A stretch of DNA of 64,000 nucleotides. Source: JAEYOM01 sp036260935. Its GTDB lineage: Bacteria > Bacillota > Clostridia > Acetivibrionales > DTU013. The position numbers were made by a program, and so were the translations under genes. The DNA lies in NCBI GenBank assembly GCA_036260935.1, contig DATALQ010000036.1, positions 1 to 64,000 of the forward strand. The letters run 5' to 3'. Positions 25,381-33,639 of this stretch are shown piece after piece; the stretch's first letter is position 1, and every line of letters begins with the position of its first letter. Under the pieces are notes generated by a model, which was given only the letters and a program-made list of their open reading frames with translations, was not told the origin of the DNA and searched no databases.

Positions 25381-26742
25381 TCAAGTCAGCTGTCCCTGCC
25401 AAAGCTCCCTCATGCTTTCAAGATACGCCGACATTCTCCGGTCATCCTGCTCGGGATATATAAGCAGCGATTGTTCAGCCACGGTCTTTGCCATTTCCCT
25501 GAACATCCGGCACATTTCGAATACAGCTTTCCAAAGCTTGCCATATTTACCTTCGGTATAGGTTCCAGTATACATTTTGTAATGCCGTTCGGAAAGATAT
25601 TTCTTAAAATATTTACCACATTTGCCTGCCGAAACCATAAAATCGTGCGAGCCTCCTATATGCCAGCAGATCATCTGATCCAGCATGTCTCTGGCATATT
25701 CGAACATTCTCATGGAGTATGGCATTTCGTCACGCAGGATGCCCTTGGCGACATTCTGCAGCACCCACCAGAATTCATTGCAGCAGTCGGAATAAAGTTT
25801 TTCTGTCGGCGGCTTGATATGATAGCTGCTATTGTTTGAAGCCGTTGTTGGCGGCAGTATTCCGTCCTTATCCAGCAGGTTTACGGTAAGGCTGTCTTTC
25901 CCGAGCAGTTCGGACACCTTCGCTACAGGAATCAGAGTCAGATCTATTCTGTTGCCGTCGGTAAAAAGCATCTGATAGTTGAAGCTGCCGTTATTGTATG
26001 GGGGGAGCAGATCCATTGTCTCCGGCATCTGGAGAATTATCCTTTCCCCGAAGACGTCAACCCAGCTGTGGTCCCTTGTGAAAGATTTCAAATCGTTTAC
26101 GACATAAACGATGTCATAATCCTGAAAGCGATCCTTCGGGGCGTCGGGGTCGGTTCTTGAACCGTTCATGACAACAGCCCGTATACGTTCGTCGTTCTCT
26201 GCCGTATCGAGGATGAGCTCCGTCATTTTCGCCTCACTTCTGTAAGGAACCGCTCCGTATGCTGCCCGCCCATGACGTCGGTTCTTTGATTTTTCCTTTC
26301 CGGCTGCTTTGCCAGACTTTTTTTCTTCCCTGCCTGCCAATCGCTTTATCTCGAGGTTTACCTGTACAAAGCGATTATCCTTGTCCGCCATTACCCTGTA
26401 GCCATCCGTCAGCACCCGTTGAGTTCCTGCATCGAGCGGCAGCGAGCACCATGATGGATCCGTGAAACTGAACTCCACCTCGAGGCTGTCCTCATAAAAC
26501 ACTCTTACAGAGGTCACTCTGCCCCAGTCCTCGTTCTGCATCCTGTCTATACGGCCGAATCGGCTTGCGAAGGTGTGATCCCTTATATAAACCTGCGGAT
26601 CGGCAGCCATCACTACCAGGTCGACATCCGAATCGGCCCTCGCGGTCCCTCTGGCATGAGAACCCACTAGAACCATGCACCGGATGTTTTCTTCCTGTTC
26701 CGCCCAGTCCAAAGCTTCGGAAAGAAAGCGCGAAACGTTCAT
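25381..26742 (-). CDS. Fusion of a MNT-type nucleotidyltransferase and an ANT(6)-like adenylyltransferase
   Basis: 453 residues with two nucleotidyltransferase domains. Domain 1 (about 1-134): GSHARG at 27-32 and DSDVD at 37-41, a small pol-beta-type domain. A basic Lys/Arg/Gly linker spans about 135-172. Domain 2 begins at Met173 and reads like a full aminoglycoside 6-adenylyltransferase (AadK/AadE): AENDERIRAVVMNGSRTDPD and DRFQDYDIVYVV, with the long helical C-terminal domain to 453. AadK is normally a free protein of about 285 aa, so this looks like two adjacent genes joined in frame. AGGAGG ribosome site; 4-bp overlap with the upstream methyltransferase gene. Drug resistance is possible but unproven. 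Confidence 0.88.
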   Translation of the reverse strand: MNVSRFLSEALDWAEQEENIRCMVLVGSHARGTARADSDVDLVVMAADPQVYIRDHTFASRFGRIDRMQNEDWGRVTSVRVFYEDSLEVEFSFTDPSWCSLPLDAGTQRVLTDGYRVMADKDNRFVQVNLEIKRLAGREEKKSGKAAGKEKSKNRRHGRAAYGAVPYRSEAKMTELILDTAENDERIRAVVMNGSRTDPDAPKDRFQDYDIVYVVNDLKSFTRDHSWVDVFGERIILQMPETMDLLPPYNNGSFNYQMLFTDGNRIDLTLIPVAKVSELLGKDSLTVNLLDKDGILPPTTASNNSSYHIKPPTEKLYSDCCNEFWWVLQNVAKGILRDEMPYSMRMFEYARDMLDQMICWHIGGSHDFMVSAGKCGKYFKKYLSERHYKMYTGTYTEGKYGKLWKAVFEMCRMFREMAKTVAEQSLLIYPEQDDRRMSAYLESMRELWQGQLT

Positions 26743-27398
26743 TTATTTACCTCCTGAGGTTTGCTTCCGATCATTATGAACAATGAATACGGCACATCCC
26801 TGTCTTCGATCTTTTTAAAGTCTTTATAGAATACCCTGGAATGTATATTGACAAAACCGGCATTCTTCAATACCACTTTTAACTCATCCTCATCAAAGCC
26901 GTTATGACCGCTGAAGTCCTTCTCAAGCCTGTGAAAGCTGCCGTCATCGGCAGTGAGGTCAACGATGCAGATGGTGCCGCCGACTGAGATAAAACCATAC
27001 AGCTTCTTTATGGCGGATCGCACATCGGCAACGTGGTGCAGCACCATGGAAGAATATACTACGTCGTACTTACCCTGTGGCAATGCCGTTTGCGCTATAT
27101 AAGGACTGCTTTCGGGCAGACTCGGGATATCCGCATTAAGTGCGGTCATATTGGTGATTCCGCTCTCTTTTATTTTATTGCTGAGTTCATTTATCATTCC
27201 AACCGAGGTGTCGACAAGGGTTATATGATCGAAGCTGTCCTTCAGCCCGAAGCTGACCAGGCCTGTGCCGCAGCCGAATTCCAATGCATTCGAGTGCGGC
27301 TTTATCTCTACTGCTTTTGCGATCTCATCCGAAATTGCTCTTGCCCGCTTTAGTCTTTTTTCGGTGTCCCAGCCTGCAGCTGCAGCATCAAAGTCCAT
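26739..27398 (-). CDS. Class I SAM-dependent methyltransferase
   Basis: 219 residues. SAM-binding motif I ALEFGCGTGLVSF at 38-50, acidic post-motif LVDTSVGMI, motif GKYDVVYSSMVLHHVADV and SVGGTICIVDLTADD, all standard for small-molecule methyltransferases (UbiE/Methyltransf_11/25 type). Substrate unknown. Translationally coupled (ATGA overlap) to the nucleotidyltransferase fusion downstream. Confidence 0.92.
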   Translation of the reverse strand: MDFDAAAAGWDTEKRLKRARAISDEIAKAVEIKPHSNALEFGCGTGLVSFGLKDSFDHITLVDTSVGMINELSNKIKESGITNMTALNADIPSLPESSPYIAQTALPQGKYDVVYSSMVLHHVADVRSAIKKLYGFISVGGTICIVDLTADDGSFHRLEKDFSGHNGFDEDELKVVLKNAGFVNIHSRVFYKDFKKIEDRDVPYSLFIMIGSKPQEVNK

Positions 27399-27438
27399 TT
27401 TAGGCCCCCTTCGTCTTCCGTAAAGCAGTTATATACCG

Positions 27439-27954
27439 TTAAACACCTCTGTAAAACCATTTGGTCGGCAGCAGGAAAGTCCAGGGCATCGTAACCAGCG
27501 CAATTGTAAGCGCAACCTTGAACCTCAGCTTTCTGTCTTCTATCTGCCTGAAAGTGAACCTGTAGTTGAAAAACAGGATAAACGCAGCAGCTAAAAGCAT
27601 TGCAAACACTATGAGGAAAAGCGCCGGGGGGTAACCGAACGGGTCAAAGTTTATTCCTGTAAGGAATTCGTTTGGCAGCCCTATCCCTGTTCCTGATACG
27701 TTTATGATAAACAGCATAAGCGCTCCTATTATGTCGGCTGCAAATCCGAATAACCAAACCTTCAGCACACTGCCCTTATAAAATGCTTTAAGATCGAGCT
27801 TTGATTGCGATAATTTGAAAACTGCATAACAAAGCATTATGACAAGAGAATCTATAACGAAATTGCCAAAAAGCGTTATGAAGATAACCGGCGGGAAAAA
27901 TATCAAAAACCAGATAGGAAAAATGACATTATATAACTTTACGTCTTTTTTCAT
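27439..27954 (-). CDS. Membrane protein of unknown function
   Basis: 171 residues from ATG 27954 (ORF opens at 27969). Four or five hydrophobic segments at about 10-30, 33-45, 64-85, 113-133 and 148-165, joined by short charged loops (KLSQSKLDLKAF, RQIEDRKLRFK). No motif recognised. Lies between the methyltransferase and tautomerase genes on the same strand. Confidence 0.75.
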   Translation of the reverse strand: MKKDVKLYNVIFPIWFLIFFPPVIFITLFGNFVIDSLVIMLCYAVFKLSQSKLDLKAFYKGSVLKVWLFGFAADIIGALMLFIINVSGTGIGLPNEFLTGINFDPFGYPPALFLIVFAMLLAAAFILFFNYRFTFRQIEDRKLRFKVALTIALVTMPWTFLLPTKWFYRGV

Positions 27955-27987
27955 ATTGCAGCACCTCAATGGTTTCTTATTATTCGC

Positions 27988-28392
27988 TTATTGTTCGCTC
28001 ATCCTTCTTCTCGTCGTCATAGGTATGCCGTCGTAGCCCCATGCGTCGGGATTCAGCTCGTCGATGATGAAATAATTGGTCTCATGGCATTTCCCCAGCA
28101 CATCCGACATCAGTTCTCTGACGGCGTACATCATTCTCTCAATCTCCACCGGATTTGTAGTTCCCTTGGATACCTTGATATTCAGGAAGGTTACTATTTT
28201 TTCAGAATCAGGTTTTAACATCTTCCCTCCGACCGCCCATTGGCCGGCCTCAAGCTCATCCACCGTGATGACTGTGTAGTTCCTGTCCCTTCCCATTAAT
28301 TCTACTACAAGGTCCGTAATACCTTCGACCAGTTCAACCTTTTGCTCGGCCGATACCTGGCCTTTTAACAGTTTTAAATTAATAAACGGCAT
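27988..28392 (-). CDS. Tandem 4-oxalocrotonate tautomerase-like protein
   Basis: 134 residues from ATG 28392, which places the catalytic Pro directly after Met (MPFINLKLLKGQ), as in the tautomerase superfamily where Pro1 is exposed by Met removal. Two fused domains: about 1-62 with Pro1, and about 63-134 (IVTFLNIKVSKGTTNPVEIERMMYAVREL) lacking the N-terminal Pro. The second copy keeps the beta-alpha-beta pattern and FIIDELNPDAWGYDG. Substrate unknown. The upstream extension to 28422 would bury Pro1. Confidence 0.85.
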   Translation of the reverse strand: MPFINLKLLKGQVSAEQKVELVEGITDLVVELMGRDRNYTVITVDELEAGQWAVGGKMLKPDSEKIVTFLNIKVSKGTTNPVEIERMMYAVRELMSDVLGKCHETNYFIIDELNPDAWGYDGIPMTTRRRMSEQ

Positions 28393-28414
28393 TATCTGTC
28401 TCCTTACTCGGCCC

Positions 28415-28933
28415 CTATTCAATCGGGTAGTAATCCTTGTTAACGCCTACATAAACCGGCAGCTTTCCGGTCTCCAATCTGATACAGCCCTGTATGTAGC
28501 CCATATGCCATGTGATATGCCTGAATTGAGCGACGATCAAATCGAAACGCGAAATCCTCATTTCCTGGCAAATGACTTCTTCCAATAGCTTGGAATCATC
28601 CATGTCATCCATATAGAGAGCGACCTTCTCCCCGATATTTTTGAAATACGTTTCCAACAGGTCTTTGCTCAAGGTTTTACCCGATTTACTGCCGAGACTG
28701 TTCAGGCCGTCCTCATGGAAGTCCGGGAAACGGTAGTTCTCGGAATAGGCAAATATCCGGTCGATCGAATTGAGCATATGATAAAAATGCTTCCACATCG
28801 GAAAGCCGTTTACTTCCTTCTGCATCAGCTCCTCAGATATTTCCGCAAAGGTATATCCTATATCCAGCATTATGATTCCGGTCTGTTTTCTCAATTTCTC
28901 AGTGAACGCTTTCTCCGTCCCGGCAAGCCCCAT
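28415..28933 (-). CDS. DinB family protein
   Basis: 172-residue DinB-superfamily bundle. Metal-ligand region: MWKHFYHMLNSIDRIF and QFRHITWHMGYIQGCI. Third DinB gene in the accessory region. It ends 23 bp upstream of the tautomerase start, and 13 bp separate it from the upstream GNAT gene, so an operon is likely. Confidence 0.82.
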   Translation of the reverse strand: MGLAGTEKAFTEKLRKQTGIIMLDIGYTFAEISEELMQKEVNGFPMWKHFYHMLNSIDRIFAYSENYRFPDFHEDGLNSLGSKSGKTLSKDLLETYFKNIGEKVALYMDDMDDSKLLEEVICQEMRISRFDLIVAQFRHITWHMGYIQGCIRLETGKLPVYVGVNKDYYPIE

Positions 28934-28946
28934 GATACACCCCCGA

Positions 28947-29447
28947 TTAACTTATAGCATTAACGATTCTTTCCATAAAACAAACTTCAAAAGGCAAATG
29001 ATCAAATTTTCTTGTGCCTGTTTCGGCAAATCCGCAGCTTATGTACCAATCCTTAAGGCGCCTGTTTTCGTTTATAATGCCTATGGATACCTTTTTGCCT
29101 CCACTCTTCCGGGCATAGTCCATAACAAAATCAATCAATTTTCGCCCATACCCGTTATGTCTGTATTCAGGCAAAACCGCAAGCCTCTCCATGTAAAACA
29201 CGCCATCACCTGCCTGCTCAATCGCCACAAAACCTATGCAGGTATTTTTCACATATGCGCCATACATATCTATTCCCTTGTCCCTCATTTTGATCAGTGA
29301 CTCGGGGCCAAGGAAGGCTGGGTTTGTAGGGGCATTCTCCCGGGTTATGTTGAATTCTTCGGCTACAGTGATAAAAGACCGCCTGATGACGTCATTACAC
29401 TCGTCGAGTCCAATATCCACTTTCTTAATGGCCACGGTATTACTCAT
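28947..29447 (-). CDS. GNAT family N-acetyltransferase
   Basis: 166 residues. Acetyl-CoA-binding core MERLAVLPEYRHNGYGRKLIDFVMDYAR, then KVSIGIINENRRLKDWYISCGFAETGTR. Substrate unknown. Short 13-bp gaps on both sides place it inside a run of co-transcribed small enzymes (DUF1801, GNAT, DinB, tautomerase). Confidence 0.88.
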   Translation of the reverse strand: MSNTVAIKKVDIGLDECNDVIRRSFITVAEEFNITRENAPTNPAFLGPESLIKMRDKGIDMYGAYVKNTCIGFVAIEQAGDGVFYMERLAVLPEYRHNGYGRKLIDFVMDYARKSGGKKVSIGIINENRRLKDWYISCGFAETGTRKFDHLPFEVCFMERIVNAIS

Positions 29448-29460
29448 ATTTTTATCCTTC

Positions 29461-29835
29461 TTATTGCTTTTTGTCCTTCTTTCTATTCTCCGCTGCCCTG
29501 AACCTGACCATTTTACTTATTAACTCGGCAGGCAGCGGCTTATCCAGAGGAAACTGTACGGAGCCCTTCGCACTTTTGTATCCGGCCAGTTCACCCTTGA
29601 AAGCGGCGATTCCATCAGCTCCCGGGTAAAAACCTATGTGCTTTGCAAAGCCTGCGTACCATACTATGATCCCGTTCTGGTAAAAAGCAGGCATCTGGTA
29701 GCTTATTTTCTCCTGAGCCTCAGGTACAAGCGGTTTTATTATCGCTCTTATCTCTTCCAGCTTGCTTTGAATGCTCTCTGGAAATGACCTGATGTATTCA
29801 TCGACAGAATCAAACTTTTGTCTTCCGTTATCCAT
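29461..29835 (-). CDS. DUF1801 (YdhG/iron-chaperone-like) family protein
   Basis: 124 residues; SVDEYIRSFPESIQSKLEEIRAIIKPLVPEAQEKISYQMPAFYQNGIIVWYAGFAKHIGFYP is the standard DUF1801 pattern and the C-terminus is Lys-rich. Relatives include B. subtilis YdhG and frataxin-like Fra/YdhG iron chaperones. Cytoplasmic; exact role uncertain. Confidence 0.85.
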   Translation of the reverse strand: MDNGRQKFDSVDEYIRSFPESIQSKLEEIRAIIKPLVPEAQEKISYQMPAFYQNGIIVWYAGFAKHIGFYPGADGIAAFKGELAGYKSAKGSVQFPLDKPLPAELISKMVRFRAAENRKKDKKQ

Positions 29836-29866
29836 TTCAATGTCTCCTTTGTAACCGCTTAACCAT

Positions 29867-30226
29867 CTATCCCTTTACAAACCTCGTGCTGCATTCCCTG
29901 CAATAGGTATCTTCCTTCTTGACTTTCTTGCTGCCGCAGTTCTGACATTCATATGTCTCATCAGTTATTTGTATTTTCTGGTATTTTATCTTATTATACT
30001 GCAGGTTTATCCTCCTGTCCTGCCGAAATTCCAATGCCAGTATAACACCGAATATCAGCAGTATAGCCCCGCCTATAATTGCGGAGATTTTGATGATGGC
30101 GATCATTATTTCCGTTTTCAAAAAAGTAGCGAAAATCAGGTAGGCTGCCATCGGGATCACTATCAAAAACAGCCCGCAAACGCCTAATATTCGAGTACCA
30201 TACCAGATCGTATTTATTTTTTTCAT
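29867..30226 (-). CDS. Small membrane protein with C-terminal zinc ribbon
   Basis: 119 residues: two hydrophobic segments at about 12-34 and 40-63, a charged connector, then a four-cysteine ribbon CQNCGSKKVKKEDTYCREC (about 94-112). The ribbon is probably on the cytoplasmic side. No family assigned. Function unknown; a membrane sensor or assembly role is only a guess. Confidence 0.72.
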   Translation of the reverse strand: MKKINTIWYGTRILGVCGLFLIVIPMAAYLIFATFLKTEIMIAIIKISAIIGGAILLIFGVILALEFRQDRRINLQYNKIKYQKIQITDETYECQNCGSKKVKKEDTYCRECSTRFVKG

Positions 30227-30306
30227 TTTATCCTATCAAAATTCTCCCGAATTGTTACCGTACATTATGATTCGGCAAAATACCCAGTTTCAAGCGGAGT
30301 TCCGCC

Positions 30307-31200
30307 TCAAAGATTTTGTTTTACCCAGCAGCGGCTGTCATAGGCCTTTTTAAACCCAAGCCGCGTGTACCATTCAAACGCCTTTTCATCGGGTTCGACA
30401 AAAACATTTACCGCTCCCATTTCCCTGCATTTCCTGATAGATTCGTTAACACATGCACTGGCAAGGCCAAGCTTCCTGTATCCGGGAGCCGTCGCAAGCG
30501 GTTCGATAAAAGCCGCCTTGGTATCCTGATCGTACCATATACCGCAAAAAGATGCAAAACCTTGATCCGGAGCCACAGCAACAGTACATATGTCCTTATT
30601 GTAATCAAGCCACGCATGCTTTATCGGCAAATAAACCTCGTCGTCATAGGACGGCGGATCCCCTTCGTAATCAAATGCCTTCCACAGCAAGGCGTTCAGC
30701 CTTTCGAAGCTATATACTTCACGTAGACTCCTTATATGAAAGTCTTCAGGAATTTTTACTTCGTTCAGCGATGCCGATGATGGGTAAAAAAGCATCCTGC
30801 CCGCCTTACCCGGGAAATATCCGTTTCCCGCCAGGATATCGGGAAATATATCATTATCGCGTGCTAAGACATTAAGAAACTTGCTTCCATCATCATCCTT
30901 GCCACAGAAAGTCTTTTCGGCATAATCGATCATATCCCTGCAGATTTTGGAGTACTCCGGATCGATTTCAGCGATTACACTGCCGTACCAGGGGCTCTCA
31001 AGTCTGACTAAGCCAATTATCCCGCAATCATTTTCCCAAATGCCCATTTTTTCAGGATGGAACATCTCAAAACACGGGTGTTTTGAAAAACAATCCCATA
31101 TAACTTTACGGTCGTTATCCTCCCCGGCGCTTAACCTGCCAAGAAATTTACCGATCCTTTCGATATCGCCATCATTGAAAGGTCTTAAACGTATCTCCAT
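30307..31200 (-). CDS. GNAT family N-acetyltransferase, two-domain
   Basis: 297 residues: a diverged N-terminal GNAT-like half (about 1-140) and a canonical C-terminal half with AAFIEPLATAPGYRKLGLASACVNESIRKCREMG and VFVEPDEKAFEWYTRLGF. Double GNAT proteins of this size are common in Firmicutes; substrate unknown. The C-terminus carries the acetyl-CoA loop. Confidence 0.82.
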   Translation of the reverse strand: MEIRLRPFNDGDIERIGKFLGRLSAGEDNDRKVIWDCFSKHPCFEMFHPEKMGIWENDCGIIGLVRLESPWYGSVIAEIDPEYSKICRDMIDYAEKTFCGKDDDGSKFLNVLARDNDIFPDILAGNGYFPGKAGRMLFYPSSASLNEVKIPEDFHIRSLREVYSFERLNALLWKAFDYEGDPPSYDDEVYLPIKHAWLDYNKDICTVAVAPDQGFASFCGIWYDQDTKAAFIEPLATAPGYRKLGLASACVNESIRKCREMGAVNVFVEPDEKAFEWYTRLGFKKAYDSRCWVKQNL

Positions 31201-31218
31201 TTTTTCCCCCGTTACTGC

Positions 31219-31419
31219 TCAAAACTGGCATTTGCGCTTGAATACACCGATTATGTAGCGCGTCTGCCCATAGCTCATATTGGTATCGAAGCAGGTAACA
31301 AGCTCCCAGCCGTCCCTGCCAAGGTCATTGAGTTCATTTTGGAATGTTGACATGTCGACTATCCCGCCCATAAACCCCTTTGCTTCCAATTGTATCGTCC
31401 TGTATTCCCATGTATCCAT
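31219..31419 (-). CDS. DUF4177 domain-containing small protein
   Basis: 66 residues; WEYRTIQLEAKG, LNELGRDGWELV-like text (here LNDLGRDGWELVTCFDTN) and the closing IIGVFKRK are the DUF4177 pattern. A small cytoplasmic beta-rich protein of unknown function. It lies 18 bp upstream of a GNAT gene on the same strand. Confidence 0.85.
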   Translation of the reverse strand: MDTWEYRTIQLEAKGFMGGIVDMSTFQNELNDLGRDGWELVTCFDTNMSYGQTRYIIGVFKRKCQF

Positions 31420-31471
31420 TTATATACGCCTCCTATTACATTTACAAATTATACGTACCGGCCATTTGATT

Positions 31472-31981
31472 TTATTCTTTTTTTGCCGGTCTTTTGAGTG
31501 CGTAAAACTCGTTCAGCAGGTCCATGTATTCCGGCAGCTTTTCCAAATCCGGGTCGCCGAATTCAAAGGTATATCCGTTGCATTTATCGATAACTCTGTC
31601 CTCCAGCGTATATGTCTTCCTGAATTTGCAAACTCCCCCCTTGTCGTTATGACAGCGGCGGCAGATCCCGTATTCCCCGGTAAAAACTTCTTTGATAAAG
31701 CTTTTGGTATTTTCGATATAATCACGGTGTTTATCGATGTCGTTCAAAAAAAGCCTGAGGACAATCGAGTTATCCCTGATATAGATTCTCGCTGCCACGT
31801 GTTTGCCTTTGACACCGTTTTTCCAATATATGATCATATATCTGCCCCAGCAGAAACCGTCGCCTATATTGCCGCCGCAGCTGTAGCCAAGTTTATTGAT
31901 CTCATCATCAAATGCAGTAATGAAAGCCTTTCTTTCCTCCGAAATGAAGCTGAATCTTTCTTCCGCAAGTATAGCTATCAT
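31472..31981 (-). CDS. Hypothetical protein with four-cysteine motif
   Basis: 169 residues from ATG 31981. Contains CRRCHNDKGGVCKFRKTY, probably a metal site, and alternating beta/alpha text (YMIIYWKNGVKGKHVAARIYIRDNSIVLRLFLN). Similar proteins occur in Clostridia next to small enzymes, but I do not know a family name. The open frame extends to 32029 inside the upstream GNAT gene; the inner start avoids that overlap. Confidence 0.7.
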   Translation of the reverse strand: MIAILAEERFSFISEERKAFITAFDDEINKLGYSCGGNIGDGFCWGRYMIIYWKNGVKGKHVAARIYIRDNSIVLRLFLNDIDKHRDYIENTKSFIKEVFTGEYGICRRCHNDKGGVCKFRKTYTLEDRVIDKCNGYTFEFGDPDLEKLPEYMDLLNEFYALKRPAKKE

Positions 31982-31998
31982 GCACTCACCTCGCTTTT

Positions 31999-32553
31999 TT
32001 ACAGTACAAATTCCAGCTGACAGTCGCATGGCTCCTTCTCGACTGCGGCCGGATCGGCTTCTTCCGCCTCGACACAGTCTACCGCCTTATAAAATGCCTG
32101 CGATTCCTCGGATGAATGCGCAGATATGTACAGCTTTTTGGCACCGAATCCCCGTGCCTTATCGCAGGCTGCAGAAAATAACTTCTTTCCGATCCCCTTG
32201 TTCCTGCATTCATACGAAACATGCAGCATCCCTAAATGTGCGTATTCCCTTTTACTTCCGGACAATTCCCTGCCGACGCATGCAAAGCCGATCACAAATC
32301 CGTTGGCAAATGCCCCGAAGGCAGCCCCCCCGTGCTCTATACACCATATCAGGGACGCAACGTGTTCACTTTTTTCCTTATCGTCCCACTGTTCCACAAA
32401 TGCGATATCCTTAAGCGCCCACTTGCCGTTTTCCTTGCGCCAGCAGCGTTTGACATCCTGGTAGCGGTTAAAATGCTTCAGCAGATAAGAAGTGCATTCC
32501 TCCGCTTTCAGTTCCCTGATTGTTAAATCCTTTTCTGATGCTGTACGTTCCAT
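31999..32553 (-). CDS. GNAT family N-acetyltransferase
   Basis: 184 residues from ATG 32553, which has GAGGGGG upstream. Core: YAHLGMLHVSYECRNKGIGKKLFSAACDKARGFGAKKLYISAHSS with the usual C-terminal helix (QAFYKAVDCVEAEE). C-terminus CDCQLEFVL is typical of a subgroup. Substrate unknown. Confidence 0.87.
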   Translation of the reverse strand: MERTASEKDLTIRELKAEECTSYLLKHFNRYQDVKRCWRKENGKWALKDIAFVEQWDDKEKSEHVASLIWCIEHGGAAFGAFANGFVIGFACVGRELSGSKREYAHLGMLHVSYECRNKGIGKKLFSAACDKARGFGAKKLYISAHSSEESQAFYKAVDCVEAEEADPAAVEKEPCDCQLEFVL

Positions 32554-32613
32554 TACTTCCCCCTCAACTGATTCAGATAACCTTATACATGTATAAAGCA
32601 TGAACCCTCGCTT

Positions 32614-32768
32614 TTATTTCATCAGCATCCTGATATTTCTCGGTATTGCCGGATACCATTCATCAAGGCCCAATTTGAATATCTTTTGTTTCGTACTCTC
32701 CTGAAAACTTTCAATTGGTTCTCCCTGCAGCAGCATTCCGGTTTCTTCTTCCGAAAATACAAAAAAAA
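32614..32768 (-). pseudogene. Out-of-frame 3' continuation of the Fe-S protein gene
   Basis: After a run of eight T (32761-32768 as A on plus) the main frame of the 32711-33511 gene gives 18 odd residues and stops. If the run is read as seven T, the frame continues for 50 more residues (VFSEEETGMLLQGEPIESF, KLGLDEWYPAIPRNIRMLM) to TAA at 32614-32616. This text looks like the normal C-terminus of double-cluster 4Fe-4S proteins, so the gene is either broken, phase-variable, rescued by slippage, or affected by a sequencing error. Confidence 0.7.
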
Positions 32769-33511
32769 CCATCCATTTTATCTACGTGGCCGATATTCAT
32801 CGGACATTTTTCCTGACATCTCAGGCAATCGTAACAGGTATGGTGGGCGGATGCGGGAAGCCACTCCGGAAATTCGCCCGGGACCTCGTTCATAGCAGAC
32901 AAGCACTTTTGGTTGTCAATAAGGAACCTCTCGCTTCTTATTGCACCTGTAGGGCAATTATTGATGCAGACTCTGCAGTTCTCGCACGCCTTGGCGGTAA
33001 CCACCTGCCTCCATGGGTCCTCCTCACATGACATATCTGAAAAATAAGCGGCTAAGGAAAAGTTACTGCCCATCCTATCGATATATGTAATATTGTTTCT
33101 GCCGTACTCGGAGAGTCCGCTTTGAACACCGAGCCGCTTTAGCGGCAGGTTCCCGGCCTTTGTGGCATGATATCCGAAGCCTTCCAAAAAAGTTTTCAGA
33201 TATTTGTCGGCTGCGTCGAGATCCGAACGAACAAGGCACTTGACGGAATATTCCCTGCCGTTGTTTGTGAAAATAACATCGGCGTAAAAAGGATGGGAAA
33301 GTGCCATCAAAATGACTGATCGCACTGGGAAATCCACGTCAGGAATATCATAACTGTATAAACTATTTACAATCCACTTCTGAAAACCATTAAGTTCCTC
33401 ACCACGGGCAAATGTATCCAAATCGTTCTTCAAATCCGCGATACGGCGCGAAGGTATTATTTGAAGCCTGTCACCATGCTTTACAGCTTCATTTTTCAAT
33501 AAGTTGTTCAT
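32711..33511 (-). CDS. 4Fe-4S double-cluster (QueG-like) protein, frameshifted 3' end, SOS promoter
   Basis: 266 residues as read. N-terminal about 170 residues resemble the substrate domain of epoxyqueuosine-reductase-like proteins, and two ferredoxin motifs follow: CENCRVCINNCPTGAI and CYDCLRCQEKCP, predicted to bind two 4Fe-4S clusters. The last 18 residues are out of step with the family because of a T8 run; with one T fewer the product would be 298 aa. QueG itself has a corrinoid domain and is longer, so this is a smaller relative of unknown reaction. Preceded by a LexA-boxed promoter (33576-33604) and a GGTGGAGG ribosome site. Confidence 0.8.
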   Translation of the reverse strand: MNNLLKNEAVKHGDRLQIIPSRRIADLKNDLDTFARGEELNGFQKWIVNSLYSYDIPDVDFPVRSVILMALSHPFYADVIFTNNGREYSVKCLVRSDLDAADKYLKTFLEGFGYHATKAGNLPLKRLGVQSGLSEYGRNNITYIDRMGSNFSLAAYFSDMSCEEDPWRQVVTAKACENCRVCINNCPTGAIRSERFLIDNQKCLSAMNEVPGEFPEWLPASAHHTCYDCLRCQEKCPMNIGHVDKMDGFFCIFGRRNRNAAAGRTN

Positions 33512-33575
33512 CTTGCAGCCTCCACCCTGTTACGCCTTTTCTGTCCAAAAACAGGCACCATGTGAATACAGTACA

Positions 33576-33604
33576 AGCTTATCAAACATATGTTCGATTG
33601 TCAA
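33576..33604 (-). promoter_or_regulatory. LexA-controlled (SOS) promoter
   Basis: Minus-strand perfect TTGACA (33599-33604), 17-bp spacer and -10 TAAGCT (33576-33581). The spacer holds CGAACATATGTTTG (33583-33596), the same 14-mer as at 21520-21533. It drives the Fe-S protein gene at 32711-33511. Confidence 0.82.
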
Positions 33605-33639
33605 ATAATTCTATTTATAACATGAGATGTTTGAGTTCA

